DNA of 14,595 nt, from positions 1-14,595 of the forward strand of contig JAISID010000012.1 in NCBI GenBank assembly GCA_031262205.1, in the 5' to 3' direction. Positions 1 to 7,713 of the stretch are shown piece by piece. Position numbers and translations under genes: made by a program. The notes under the pieces are model-generated. The model was given only the letters and a program-made list of their open reading frames with translations. It did not search any database and was not told the origin of the DNA. The DNA is from Holosporales bacterium. Its GTDB lineage: Bacteria > Pseudomonadota > Alphaproteobacteria > RUG11792. How positions within the stretch are numbered: the first letter of the stretch is position 1; every line of letters starts with the position of its first letter.

Positions 1-356
1 CGCAGTTAATACTGCGAAAGCCGCCGCCCTCTCAAAAAATGAAATTTTAATACGTATGTTTGTAAATAATTTCGAAACCTGTAACATCTTAGAACTTCAT
101 TTGCAATAAACTAATTCCAATTAGCTACGGCGTTTGTTCTTCTCGGCTGCGTTTTTTTTTTGCTTTTATAAAACGTCGTAAAAGACGGTTAGGTTTTGAA
201 ATTATAAAAATGTCTCGCGCAAAACATAAGTATATCGAGAGTCATCCCTAATCCTTAACGCGTAGTAAATAAAGGTATATCCCTGAAATCCCCAAGTATG
301 TTAAAGTAATCCATTTATAAAAATTACTGCGCGTTAGTAAATAATTCCATAAGACT
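1..356. other. Left-edge fragment and gene-poor gap
   Basis: No complete gene is visible here. Two short open readings touch the left edge and exclude each other. On the plus strand, 2-109 is open and would give a 35-residue C-terminus ending in LELHLQ with a TAA stop. On the minus strand, an ATG at 87 opens 29 codons to the edge (starting MLQVSKLF, with a hydrophobic AAAFAVLTA end), preceded by a GAAG seven bases upstream. I cannot choose between them. A perfect six-base inverted repeat with a TAAT loop lies at 1-16, a small palindrome at 111-124, and a run of ten T at 151-160 after a weak hairpin, which could end a plus-strand transcript. A weak hairpin at 323-339 is followed on the minus strand by TTTTT and could terminate trxB. 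Confidence 0.35.
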
Positions 357-1268
357 TTATCTAAGTTTTAGAAATTCTTCTACGTATTTCGCCGCAAGAG
401 CTCCTTGGCCGGCTGCGTATATCGCTTGTTTTAACGACCCGCTAACTACGTCTCCAACAGCGAAAAGCCCCGAGCAGATGGTTGTCGTATTCTGGGCGAT
501 TATATACCCTTCTTCATCTAAAGGCGCTAAATCTCTCGCGAACTCGGACGATGGAACTGAGCCTATTGCGATAAACAAACCGTCTAAATCTAAAATCGTT
601 TCACCCCCAGTAGTACTGTTTTTAATCTTTATAGACTGAAGTTTATTTTTTCCCATAATCTCCATAACTTCCGAATTCCATATACATTTTATTTTATTCT
701 TATCAAATAGTTTTTCCTGCGTAATTTTATCGGCTCGAAGTTTATCTCTTCTGTGGATCAAGAAAACTTCCTCTGCGAAATTCGAAAGAAACATAGCCTC
801 CATTGCAGCTGTGTTCCCTCCTCCGACTACGGCGACTTTCTTACCTTTATACATCGGACCGTCGCACGTCGCGCACCAAGACACCCCCCTATTTGTAAAT
901 TCTTCCTCTCCTGAAATCCCAAGACGTTTATGTTTCGCTCCCGTCGCTATTATTATTGTCTTAGAAAACATAGAATCCCCCGACGATAAATTTACGCAAA
1001 AAGTTTCTCTATTTTTTGAAATGCTCTTGGTTGATTCGTAAACTATTTCCGTTCCAAGAGCTTCCGCTTGGGTCAGCATGTTTATCATAAGCTCCGAACC
1101 GCGAATAGACTTAAATCCAGGATAATTTTCAACTACGTCCGTATTTACCAACTGTCCTCCCGGTTTGTCTCCGGCAATTATAATCGGCTTCAATCCGCCC
1201 CTAGATAAATAAATAGCGGCGGTTAGCCCAGCCGGCCCGGAACCGATTATCAAAACGTCGCGTATCAT
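357..1268 (-). CDS. trxB: Thioredoxin reductase (NADPH)
   Basis: Flavoenzyme that passes electrons from NADPH through FAD and a redox-active disulfide to thioredoxin in the cytoplasm. Reading from the start chosen here (303 residues, normal for the family), the FAD-binding GSGPAG is at about 9-14, GGQL...ENYPG follows, the redox pair WCATCDG has its cysteines at about 132 and 135, the NADPH-binding GGGNTA is at about 149-154 with HRRD after it, and the C-terminal FAD motif is GDV...KQA...AAGQGALAA. An ATG five codons upstream (1283) is also possible. I prefer 1268 because GGAAG sits eight bases before it and because family members usually begin just before the first beta strand. It lies 76 bases (61 from the upstream ATG) downstream of the exported-protein gene on the same strand, so cotranscription is likely. 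All key residues are present. Confidence 0.95.
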   Translation of the reverse strand: MIRDVLIIGSGPAGLTAAIYLSRGGLKPIIIAGDKPGGQLVNTDVVENYPGFKSIRGSELMINMLTQAEALGTEIVYESTKSISKNRETFCVNLSSGDSMFSKTIIIATGAKHKRLGISGEEEFTNRGVSWCATCDGPMYKGKKVAVVGGGNTAAMEAMFLSNFAEEVFLIHRRDKLRADKITQEKLFDKNKIKCIWNSEVMEIMGKNKLQSIKIKNSTTGGETILDLDGLFIAIGSVPSSEFARDLAPLDEEGYIIAQNTTTICSGLFAVGDVVSGSLKQAIYAAGQGALAAKYVEEFLKLR

Positions 1269-1344
1269 ACATATATCTTCCATAGAACTCTTATATAATT
1301 ATCTTCGAGTTTGAGCAAAATATCTTCAAAAATTTTCAGAACGG

Positions 1345-2661
1345 TTACACGTGAATTAACAGTTGAGCGTGTTTTAGAGAACACGAAATGGGAACGATTG
1401 GGAAGTTGTCCGAACCAAGATATCCGGTGCCGTAATGCGAAAGTAAACTATCGCCAGCTTCGCGAATTTTAAATTTTGGGAAAATAGCAAGATTCATACC
1501 TAAAGAGTGACATTGAACCTCCGTTGACGAACCGTCGGAAAGTACGCCCGGAAATATTACGTCGTCATATATTTCTGAAACAAAAGAATAGCTCGCATCG
1601 GCCGCTCTATTGGAGGACAACTTCGCAAACGTCGCTTTTATACCGGAAGGCGATGCCAAAACGCTTCGTCTTGCCGTTTCAATATCGCTATACGACGTAG
1701 TTAAAAATCTTAGGTATTCTTGCCCTCTTGCAATAGAACCAATTTTTGTCGATGGAATATTATGTTTTCCAACGTCTAGACTAAAGCAGGAATTAAACAT
1801 ACAAGCGCCGCTATGACCGTCGCTTGTTTCCCCCTTGTCGACAATTCTGCAATCAGACGTCTCGACAACTCCAAGCATATTATATACATGTTGTAAATAC
1901 CTTGCGTACACGGCTTTTTTCATATCGTAAGTTCTAAAAATAGTATCCCGATGAGACGGGTATTTAGCCGCTATAGTTTCAAGAATCCGCTCAATCAATT
2001 CCATATTCTCTAGCAACAAAGGTTCGATTAAATGTCTATTTGCCACAGGCAAAGCCCGGCTTTGAAGCATATTGTAACTCGCGGCTTGAAACAGCAGAGG
2101 GGAGCAAGTAACTTTAGACGCCAACTCATACATGCTTTCAAACAAGGCTAGATTCATAAGAGAAACGTCGTCCACAGCAATCCCTTTAGCAAGCGTTTTT
2201 ACATCAAAATCAGGACAGTCCCAAAACGAAAACGCTATTTGTTCAACGCATCTAAATCTGAGTTCTGAAAATTTATCGGCGAGTCCTTGGCTAAGATAGA
2301 CGGAGCAGACGCCGTACTTACCAAGCAAAACTTGTCCCATTTCCAAAGATATTTCCTTAGCAAATGTTAGGTCTCTCTTATTTAAAGCTATCCAATGATT
2401 ATCCGAAAGAGCGCGCAGCCATTCTAAAGGAGTCGCACTAACGTTAGTTAGGGAAGATTTAATCGAATACTTTAATCTTCGATCGTTCGTTAAAAATCCA
2501 ACTTCTCCAAACTTTTCAAATGGAGCGACGTAATCCTCAATCGCGGTCATGTTTTGTTCTAATTGTCCAGGGATTATCATGTTTACAGTAGAATGCGATT
2601 CTTCAAAAAACGCAAGAGAAGCGAAAGTAGTCGTGTAAATAAATATTCTAAAAATACTCAT
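1345..2661 (-). CDS. Exported protein of unknown function, 438 aa
   Basis: I do not recognise this protein. The first ~22 residues form a hydrophobic segment with one arginine (MSIFRIF...FASLAFFEE) that resembles a signal peptide or anchor, with a possible cleavage near SHS. The rest is soluble, mixed helix and strand, with about nine cysteines spread along it (GVC, RCVE, WDCP, VTCS, SDCR, GACMFNSC, VQCH, SCS). This would fit disulfides in a periplasmic or secreted protein. No repeats, lipobox or enzyme motif is obvious. The ATG is preceded by AAGG at a spacing of seven, and a promoter-like pair lies about 35-60 bases upstream. trxB follows on the same strand. A role in envelope or host interaction is only a guess from the export signal. 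Confidence 0.75.
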   Translation of the reverse strand: MSIFRIFIYTTTFASLAFFEESHSTVNMIIPGQLEQNMTAIEDYVAPFEKFGEVGFLTNDRRLKYSIKSSLTNVSATPLEWLRALSDNHWIALNKRDLTFAKEISLEMGQVLLGKYGVCSVYLSQGLADKFSELRFRCVEQIAFSFWDCPDFDVKTLAKGIAVDDVSLMNLALFESMYELASKVTCSPLLFQAASYNMLQSRALPVANRHLIEPLLLENMELIERILETIAAKYPSHRDTIFRTYDMKKAVYARYLQHVYNMLGVVETSDCRIVDKGETSDGHSGACMFNSCFSLDVGKHNIPSTKIGSIARGQEYLRFLTTSYSDIETARRSVLASPSGIKATFAKLSSNRAADASYSFVSEIYDDVIFPGVLSDGSSTEVQCHSLGMNLAIFPKFKIREAGDSLLSHYGTGYLGSDNFPIVPISCSLKHAQLLIHV

Positions 2662-2693
2662 GTCATTACCTTTTTTAATTTGTTTATACTTAT

Positions 2694-2722
2694 ATTTTAA
2701 TGTATATATTAATAATAATCAA
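2694..2722 (-). promoter_or_regulatory. Sigma70-type promoter for the exported protein and trxB
   Basis: On the minus strand TTGATT (2717-2722) is followed after exactly 17 bases by TAAAAT (2694-2699). Transcription would start near 2687, about 25 bases before the ATG at 2661. The match is good, but the whole stretch is AT-rich, so other -10 choices exist. Confidence 0.5.
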
Positions 2723-2816
2723 GTACACAGCAAAACAATACGATTACTCTTTAAGTAAAAACCCTTGTTTATTGAATTAGTAGGAAGAACAATTTCTTAA
2801 ATTCTGAAGATTTCGT

Positions 2817-2834
2817 AGAGGCTTAAGAGGCTTA
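2817..2834 (+). repeat. Tandem 9-bp repeat in the divergent intergenic region
   Basis: Two perfect adjacent copies of AGAGGCTTA (2817-2825 and 2826-2834) lie about 40-55 bases upstream of the acpP -35 box. This could be a binding site for a regulator, or simply slippage in non-coding DNA. No function can be assigned from sequence. Confidence 0.6.
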
Positions 2835-2872
2835 TAAGAGCGAATTTTACTTTGTTGCCCGTTTTAAAAAAT

Positions 2873-2902
2873 TTGACCGCGCTTATCACGGTTTGTTAAG
2901 AT
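2873..2902 (+). promoter_or_regulatory. Promoter of acpP-fabF
   Basis: TTGACC (2873-2878) and TAAGAT (2897-2902) are separated by 18 bases. Transcription would begin near 2909, giving a short leader before acpP. No Shine-Dalgarno sequence of any strength is seen in that leader. Confidence 0.55.
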
Positions 2903-2938
2903 AACGATAGAGTTTTAATTATAAAGATGAAAACTACA

Positions 2939-3172
2939 ATGAGCGCTTTTGAAAAAGTCAAAGAGATCATAGTCAATAATTTAAAAATAGAAGCAAGCAA
3001 AGTCGTTGAAACTGCAAATTTTAAAGACGATCTTGGAATGGATAGTTTGGAACAAGCCGAATTAATTATGGAATTCGAGAAAGAGTTCAATTGCGAAATC
3101 CCTGAAGAAGCGGCGGAAAAAATTATAACCATTGCCGACGCTGTTAAGTATCTAGACTCCTTGAAGAAATAA
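2939..3172 (+). CDS. acpP: Acyl carrier protein
   Basis: Small acidic carrier that holds growing acyl chains on a 4'-phosphopantetheine arm for fatty-acid and lipid A synthesis in the cytoplasm. From the start used here (77 residues, the usual length) the attachment serine is Ser36 in the conserved DLGMDSLEQAEL, followed by the acidic helix ELIMEFEKEF and IPEEAAEKI. An in-frame ATG four codons upstream (2927) would add MKTT. I prefer 2939 because MSAFEKVK matches the normal family N-terminus, but neither start has a clear Shine-Dalgarno site. It stands 13 bases before fabF in the same direction, the classic acpP-fabF order, and should be cotranscribed with it. Confidence 0.93.
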   Translation: MSAFEKVKEIIVNNLKIEASKVVETANFKDDLGMDSLEQAELIMEFEKEFNCEIPEEAAEKIITIADAVKYLDSLKK

Positions 3173-3175
3173 TCC

Positions 3176-3188
3176 GAGGTAAACTTTG
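3176..3188 (+). promoter_or_regulatory. Ribosome binding site setting the TTG start of fabF
   Basis: GAGGT (3176-3180) lies five bases before TTG (3186-3188). The TTG opens exactly at the conserved N-terminus (RRVAVTGLG), so it is the likely start although it is not ATG. Confidence 0.75.
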
Positions 3189-4451
3189 GCGAGAAGAGTA
3201 GCGGTTACCGGCCTTGGAATGATCACCCCGCTCGGACGCGATGTTAGCTCAAGTTGGGACGGCGTCGTAACCGGCAAAAGCGGCATACGATTAATCGATA
3301 CCTTCGACACTACGGATATTTCAGTCAAAATAGCCGGAACAGTTATATACGGAGACGCTGCTTTTAATCCGGACGTTTATTTAAAACCTTCCGAACAACG
3401 TAAGATTGACAAATTTATAATCTATGCAATCGCAGCCGCAGACCAAGCCGTCAACGACGCTGGTTTTAATACGTTGACAGCCGAGCAGAAGAATAATGCT
3501 TCGGTAGTCGTCGGTTCTGGAATAGGAGGCGTTTCCGGTTTGTATGAAACCTCCGTTACCCTTTATAAGGAAGGAGCCAGGAGAGTCAGCCCATTCTTTA
3601 TTCCTTCAGTCTTAATTAATTTGGCGTCTGGCCATGTTGCTATTCGTTATGGAATTCGAGGCCCGAATTATGGAATCGTGTCGGCTTGCGCGTCTGGAAC
3701 GCATAGTATCGGAGAAGCCTTCAGAGCTATTCGCGACGGCTATACGGATTTTGCAATAGCCGGCGGCGCCGAACATGCCGTTTGCCGATTAGGAGTTGCC
3801 GGCTTCGCGGCGGCAAGAGCATTATCGACTAATTTTAACGATTCTCCTTCAAAAGCGTCGAGACCTTGGGATAAAAACAGAGACGGTTTCGTTGTGGGAG
3901 AAGGAGCCGGAGTTTTGATTTTGGAAACTCTTGAATCGGCTCAGAAAAGGGGAGCTAAGATTTATGGAGAAATTATCGGATACGGCGCGTCGTGCGACGC
4001 ATATCATATTACGGCTCCTTCGCCCGATTCAAGCGGGGCTTCTATGTCAATGGAAAATGCTCTTAAAGACGCGAAAATCAACAGGACGGAAATAGATTAT
4101 ATTAATGCTCACGGAACGTCGACTCCTCAAGGGGACATAGTTGAAATTAATGCAATTAAGCGTGTTTTTGGAGAGCATGCGTATAAACTCAACGTATCGT
4201 CGACTAAGTCTCATATGGGACATTTGCTCGGAGCGGCTGGAGCCGTCGAGGCCATAATTTGCCTTCTTTCAATGAGAGACAACATCGTTCCAGCGACTTT
4301 AAATCTCGAAAATCCAGACGATGGATGCGATCTAAATTTAACTCCAAACATTCCGCAGGAAAGAAAGCTAAATTGCGTAATGAGCAACTCCTTTGGCTTT
4401 GGAGGCACGAACGGCACGTTAATCTTTAAAAAGGTAGAATCGCCAGTTTGA
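3186..4451 (+). CDS. fabF: 3-oxoacyl-[acyl-carrier-protein] synthase II
   Basis: Condensing enzyme that elongates acyl-ACP with malonyl-ACP in type II fatty-acid synthesis. The length, 421 residues, is close to the usual ~413. The N-terminus reads RRVAVTGLGMITPLG. The nucleophile is Cys168 in SACASGTHS. The catalytic histidines are His309 in NAHGTSTPQGD and His346 in KSHMGHLLGAAGA, and the C-terminal NSFGFGGTN (about 401-409) carries the gating phenylalanine. The KSHMGH segment differs slightly from the common KSMTGH but keeps the catalytic histidine. The gene starts at TTG with a strong GAGGT site. It sits directly after its substrate carrier acpP. No strong terminator follows; a bulged seven-pair hairpin at 4466-4490 is the only candidate. 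Confidence 0.96.
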   Translation: MARRVAVTGLGMITPLGRDVSSSWDGVVTGKSGIRLIDTFDTTDISVKIAGTVIYGDAAFNPDVYLKPSEQRKIDKFIIYAIAAADQAVNDAGFNTLTAEQKNNASVVVGSGIGGVSGLYETSVTLYKEGARRVSPFFIPSVLINLASGHVAIRYGIRGPNYGIVSACASGTHSIGEAFRAIRDGYTDFAIAGGAEHAVCRLGVAGFAAARALSTNFNDSPSKASRPWDKNRDGFVVGEGAGVLILETLESAQKRGAKIYGEIIGYGASCDAYHITAPSPDSSGASMSMENALKDAKINRTEIDYINAHGTSTPQGDIVEINAIKRVFGEHAYKLNVSSTKSHMGHLLGAAGAVEAIICLLSMRDNIVPATLNLENPDDGCDLNLTPNIPQERKLNCVMSNSFGFGGTNGTLIFKKVESPV

Positions 4452-4619
4452 ATGTAGTTTTTGAAACGTTGTTGAGAATAAGACAAGCGTGTTCTATATC
4501 AAAAATATCAGAGTCGTTCTTTAACACATGGCGGCGTAGTAATTGAATGTAATGCGGCAATAATTTATAAAAATCTCACAATTAATTTATTTAAGTATAC
4601 TTATAAATATTGCAAACTT
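4452..4619 (+). other. Non-coding gap downstream of fabF
   Basis: No gene is visible. A hairpin with seven pairs and one bulged G (4466-4490) lies just after the fabF stop and could slow or end transcription, although no T run follows. A copy of the recurring GCGTAG motif is at 4534-4539. The remainder is AT-rich and featureless. Confidence 0.4.
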
Positions 4620-4648
4620 TTGACTATATGTTTTGTATATACTATACT
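4620..4648 (+). promoter_or_regulatory. Near-consensus sigma70 promoter upstream of plsC
   Basis: TTGACT (4620-4625), a 17-base spacer and TATACT (4643-4648) make the best promoter in the window. Transcription would begin near 4655, leaving about 265 bases before the plsC ATG. It may therefore drive a long leader of plsC-rodA or a separate small RNA. Confidence 0.7.
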
Positions 4649-4654
4649 CACCAA

Positions 4655-4920
4655 CACTACTTTTAGCCCGCGTTGTAAACATCCCTCTCCTCAGAATCCG
4701 GAATACTGATATTAACAACGAGTAACTAGACTATACGATTGGAAGCTCTCCAAATAATGTTTATAAATAGGCGCTATTTAATCAAGTCCTATATTTTATA
4801 GGATCGCAGACAATTGATTATGGCTGCCCTGGTAAAGGGTATAGAGTAATCGTAAAAATTTCCCCAAAGATAAAAGTTTTAGTAAAATTGCATTGACTAC
4901 GATAAATTTCGTTTTAGGAA
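4655..4920 (+). other. Hairpin-rich leader or candidate small RNA before plsC
   Basis: This stretch follows the strong promoter and contains no convincing coding region. It holds a series of compact inverted repeats: TTGGA/TCCAA at about 4740-4754, a seven-pair stem with a GCG loop at 4764-4780, a perfect seven-pair stem with a TTT loop at 4787-4803 (TCCTATA/TATAGGA), and a short CCCT/AGGG stem at 4827-4839. I do not recognise it as tmRNA, RNase P RNA, SRP RNA or a known riboswitch. A nine-codon ATG reading at 4820-4849 has no ribosome site at a usable distance. Confidence 0.35.
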
Positions 4921-5604
4921 ATGATTCGATCGATTTTATTTAGCATTACATTCTGGCCGTTTTTTATTTTGTATATAACCGTTATGTACCCAGTTGCGTT
5001 TTTCTCAAAACCTCAAACCGTATTGTATTCGGTTTATAGGCCTGTAACGCGATGGTTATTGTTCTGTTTAAAAAACTTTGCGGGCATAGATTATAAGATA
5101 TTGAATCTTAGTAAAATTCCAGCTGCGCCGATAATAGTCGGCTGTAATCATCAATCGACCTGGGAGACTTTTGTTTTTTCATTACTCTTTGATAAATTAG
5201 CGATAGTGATTAAAAAAGAATTGCTTCAAATACCAATCGCCGGATTATACTTCAAAAGATTAGGCTGCATACCGATAGATAGGGCTTCTCCTGTTTCAGC
5301 AATAAAAACATTGTTAAGATTCGGAAAAGAGGCTTATCAAAAGAGGAACAATATATTAATTTTCCCAAACGGAACAAGAGGAGGAGTCGACGAGCAAATA
5401 GAATATAAGAGCGGAATATTTGCTCTTTATAAAACGCTTGGGATTCCCGTTATTCCCGTGAAAATTAATTCGGGGAAGTTTTGGCCTAGGCGATCTTTTC
5501 GCAAAATCCCCGGGAGTATAACGCTTGATTTTAAAGAACCAATATCGGCTGGTTTAACTAAAGAAGAATTCTTTACCAAATTTGAAAGGGAAATGAATGA
5601 ATAG
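4921..5604 (+). CDS. plsC: 1-acyl-sn-glycerol-3-phosphate acyltransferase
   Basis: Inner-membrane enzyme that acylates lysophosphatidic acid to phosphatidic acid, the second acylation step of phospholipid synthesis. The 227 residues start with a hydrophobic segment (about 4-29) that anchors the protein. Motif I is NHQSTWE with His77 and Glu82, the HX4E form known from alphaproteobacterial relatives in place of HX4D. Motif II is around KKELLQIPIAGLYFKRLGCI and IDR (99-121). Motif III is FPNGTRGG (148-155), where the usual glutamate of FPEGTR is asparagine. Motif IV is IPVIPV (175-180). AGGAA touches the ATG, so the ribosome site is poorly spaced. The gene overlaps rodA by eight bases, which suggests one transcript. 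Confidence 0.92.
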   Translation: MIRSILFSITFWPFFILYITVMYPVAFFSKPQTVLYSVYRPVTRWLLFCLKNFAGIDYKILNLSKIPAAPIIVGCNHQSTWETFVFSLLFDKLAIVIKKELLQIPIAGLYFKRLGCIPIDRASPVSAIKTLLRFGKEAYQKRNNILIFPNGTRGGVDEQIEYKSGIFALYKTLGIPVIPVKINSGKFWPRRSFRKIPGSITLDFKEPISAGLTKEEFFTKFEREMNE

Positions 5605-6709
5605 GCTCAAGATAAGAATAAACGCCATTCCTTTAGTCCCTTTTGTTATTATCGCGTTGATTTCACTATTCGCGCTGATAGGATTTTATTCAATGGGAAG
5701 CGGAAATTTTTATCCATGGTGCGCGAAACAATTTCTTAGATTAATAATAGGGTTTTCAGCAATGACGATAGCCGCTTCGATTGATACGGAATTCTGGCGA
5801 AAACACGCGTACAAATTTTATCTGTTTTGCCTAAGCATGCTTGTTGGCGTTGCGGTTATAGGAAAGATTTCAATGGGCGCTCAAAGGTGGCTCGATTTGT
5901 ATTTTTTCAACGTTCAACCCTCGGAGCTAATGCGAATGTTTTTAGTTATCGCTTTGGCCAAATATTTTTCAAATATCAGTGAAGACAATGTGAAAAAAAC
6001 GAAGGCTTTAATCATCCCAATAGCGCTAGTAGCGGTTCCTATGGCGTTGATATTACTTCAACCCGATTTAGGCACCGCAATTCTGTTTTTTTGCTTAGGC
6101 GTTTCTGTTCTGTTCGTCTGCGGCGTTCAGATATGGAAATTTATCGTCGCATTAACTGTCGCCGCAGCGTTCGTTCCGATATTATGGGGCAAGCTATACC
6201 AATATCAACAGGAAAGGATTCTTATGTTTTTGAATCCGGAAAAAGATATGAACGGAGCGGGATATCATGTTATTCAAGCCAGAATATCGCTTGGTTCCGG
6301 CGGTCTTTGGGGAAGAGGATTAATGAACGGAACTCAAAGCGCGTTAAATTTTTTGCCTGAAAAACAAACGGATTTCGTATTCGCCGCGATGGGAGAGGAA
6401 CTGGGGTTTATCGGATGTTTAAGTCTGTTGCTCTTATACGCTATGCTTTTTGCATACAATCTTATAGCGACCGTACGAATGAAAAATAAATTTAATAAGA
6501 TTATGGTTTTCAGCTTTAACGCCGTTCTATTTTTTTACGTTTTCATAAACACCGCCATGGTATGTGGATTGATGCCGGTAGTCGGGATTCCTTTACCATT
6601 TTTCTCATACGGCGGCAGTTCGCTGGTCGTTTTAATGTTCTGCCAAGGATTAATATTCGCGGCGGATTTCCAGCAAAGAACCTCCCGCAAAAAACCTTTG
6701 CTAAAATAA
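5597..6709 (+). CDS. rodA: Rod-shape SEDS glycosyltransferase RodA
   Basis: Polytopic inner-membrane peptidoglycan polymerase of the SEDS family. It works with PBP2 and the MreBCD elongasome to insert lateral wall. The 370 residues match the normal length and contain about ten membrane segments. Conserved landmarks are NVQPSE (about 106-110), QPDLGT (155-160), and the large periplasmic loop with FLPEKQTDF, whose Asp259 corresponds to the catalytic aspartate of RodA. The family C-terminal signature GIPLPFFSYGGSS is at about 330-342. The family also includes FtsW; the FLPEKQTDF form and the non-division neighbours favour RodA. AAGGGA lies six bases before the ATG, inside the end of plsC, so translation is probably coupled. 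The partner gene mrdA/pbp2 is not in the window. Confidence 0.93.
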   Translation: MNRLKIRINAIPLVPFVIIALISLFALIGFYSMGSGNFYPWCAKQFLRLIIGFSAMTIAASIDTEFWRKHAYKFYLFCLSMLVGVAVIGKISMGAQRWLDLYFFNVQPSELMRMFLVIALAKYFSNISEDNVKKTKALIIPIALVAVPMALILLQPDLGTAILFFCLGVSVLFVCGVQIWKFIVALTVAAAFVPILWGKLYQYQQERILMFLNPEKDMNGAGYHVIQARISLGSGGLWGRGLMNGTQSALNFLPEKQTDFVFAAMGEELGFIGCLSLLLLYAMLFAYNLIATVRMKNKFNKIMVFSFNAVLFFYVFINTAMVCGLMPVVGIPLPFFSYGGSSLVVLMFCQGLIFAADFQQRTSRKKPLLK

Positions 6710-7053
6710 CTTCGTATAAAACAAAATTTCTTAGCGCCTGGTTTTTGAGAAAAACTTCTAATCGCGCGCAATAAAATGATTATCTTAGACATATTGGCGG
6801 ATCGTTAGGGGGGCCGCCGCAGCGACTTAATTTATGAAAATCTTAATCTACTGGCAACACGTAAAAATACTTCGCGCGAGACATTTTGAGTTAAGGCGTT
6901 GGAGATAATATTATAGAGGTAAGTTTGCCGAAGATAGAAAATCTCAGATGCGCGAAATCATTTCCTAGCTTTTTCGCCGTAGGCGATATATAAGAGACGC
7001 GACCGAAAAAATATAAAAACCGTTGCTAACCGGAATTGCTTAGCTGCAAATAC
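6710..7053. other. Non-coding gap downstream of rodA
   Basis: No gene is visible. The stretch has several small inverted repeats: GTTTTT/AAAAAC with a GAG loop at 6741-6755, a GC-rich GGCGG/CCGCC pair at 6796-6818 containing a run of six G, and a perfect TCGCC/GGCGA hairpin with a GTA loop at 6974-6986. Any of the first two could serve as a rodA terminator, but none is followed by a T run. An inverted copy of the ATGTCTCGCGC motif also seen near 210 is at about 6873-6886. Confidence 0.4.
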
Positions 7054-7081
7054 AATTGTAAGGAATGATTTCCTTACAATT
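7054..7081 (-). terminator. Perfect 12-bp hairpin overlapping the hydrolase stop
   Basis: AATTGTAAGGAA (7054-7065) and TTCCTTACAATT (7070-7081) form a perfect 12-pair stem with a TGAT loop. The TAA stop of the hydrolase gene (7074-7076, minus strand) lies inside the stem. Neither strand has a T run after the stem, so it may stabilise or process the message rather than act as a classic intrinsic terminator. Confidence 0.5.
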
Positions 7082-7481
7082 TAAAAAATATATGATTACC
7101 AATTTCGGCTACCGGTTTTTTATTTTTTGCCCACTTCGGCGGGTTCTCTAAAAATCTACTATAATAATGATTGGCTCCGTTTGTCGCGTCCCCAATTTCC
7201 TCGGAAATTATTTTCGCAGCCGTGATAAAGCATAATTGGTATGCTTTATCTTTCGCGGTCGCTTTTTCTATGATTTTTCTATTGGGGTCGTCTTTATTCC
7301 AACATGAAAACTGTTTGGGTTTCAGACATACTGCGGTTATTGAATCGCCGGAGCTTTTGGAGCGGTTCATAATAACGTTTCCGACGGCAATCAACGATTT
7401 AAGCCCGCCGTTCTTACAAGAGTATTCGCCTCTTGCCTCGCCGTATATTGTCTTGGCCATAATTTCTATATCTCTATCCAT
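7074..7481 (-). CDS. SleB/CwlJ-type cell-wall hydrolase, signal-less
   Basis: Small peptidoglycan hydrolase of the Hydrolase_2 (SleB/CwlJ) family, which cleaves the glycan backbone. The protein is almost only the catalytic domain: 135 residues with the family signature AKTIYGEARGE (probable catalytic Glu15), then AVGNVIMNR, the KPKQFSCWN segment at about 55-63, GANHYYS and GNHIFFK at the end. There is no signal peptide or membrane segment, unlike periplasmic relatives, so it either needs a holin-like route or acts when the cell lyses, as phage endolysins do. AAGGA lies about nine bases before the ATG. Its neighbours are an unknown protein and a broken ABC-F gene on the same strand, in a region that looks accessory. 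Its origin as a phage lysis gene is an inference. Confidence 0.85.
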   Translation of the reverse strand: MDRDIEIMAKTIYGEARGEYSCKNGGLKSLIAVGNVIMNRSKSSGDSITAVCLKPKQFSCWNKDDPNRKIIEKATAKDKAYQLCFITAAKIISEEIGDATNGANHYYSRFLENPPKWAKNKKPVAEIGNHIFFKL

Positions 7482-7713
7482 TTTTAATTTTCCTTTCTTA
7501 ATAAATTGTTAGTTTTTTTCGGAATTGTCCCTTAGCCTACGGTAGATAGACTAAGACGCTTACAAATAAACGACTGCGAAGCGGTTTGAATGTTTGGCGA
7601 CTATTTAAGATAATTCTTTTACAAAAAATCGCGTAGTGGATGACTTCCGTTTTTCATATAACTACAAGTTTGCAAACAACTGCAGTGGAATGCTTTCCCC
7701 CATTCTAGTTGCT

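Noticed and set aside
1..16. A perfect inverted repeat at the left edge as a transposon end or terminator
   Set aside because: It is only six bases per arm, lies at the window border and has no T run or matching partner.
4820..4849. A nine-codon ORF (MAALVKGIE) in the plsC leader as a leader peptide
   Set aside because: No Shine-Dalgarno sequence lies at a usable distance and there is no codon bias that suggests attenuation.
6091..6360. An 89-residue plus-strand reading inside rodA
   Set aside because: It is an out-of-frame shadow of the conserved RodA sequence, arginine- and serine-rich and without a ribosome site.
6796..6818. GC-rich GGCGG/CCGCC pair after rodA as a standard intrinsic terminator
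   Set aside because: The stem has only five pairs, the loop is 13 bases and no T run follows.
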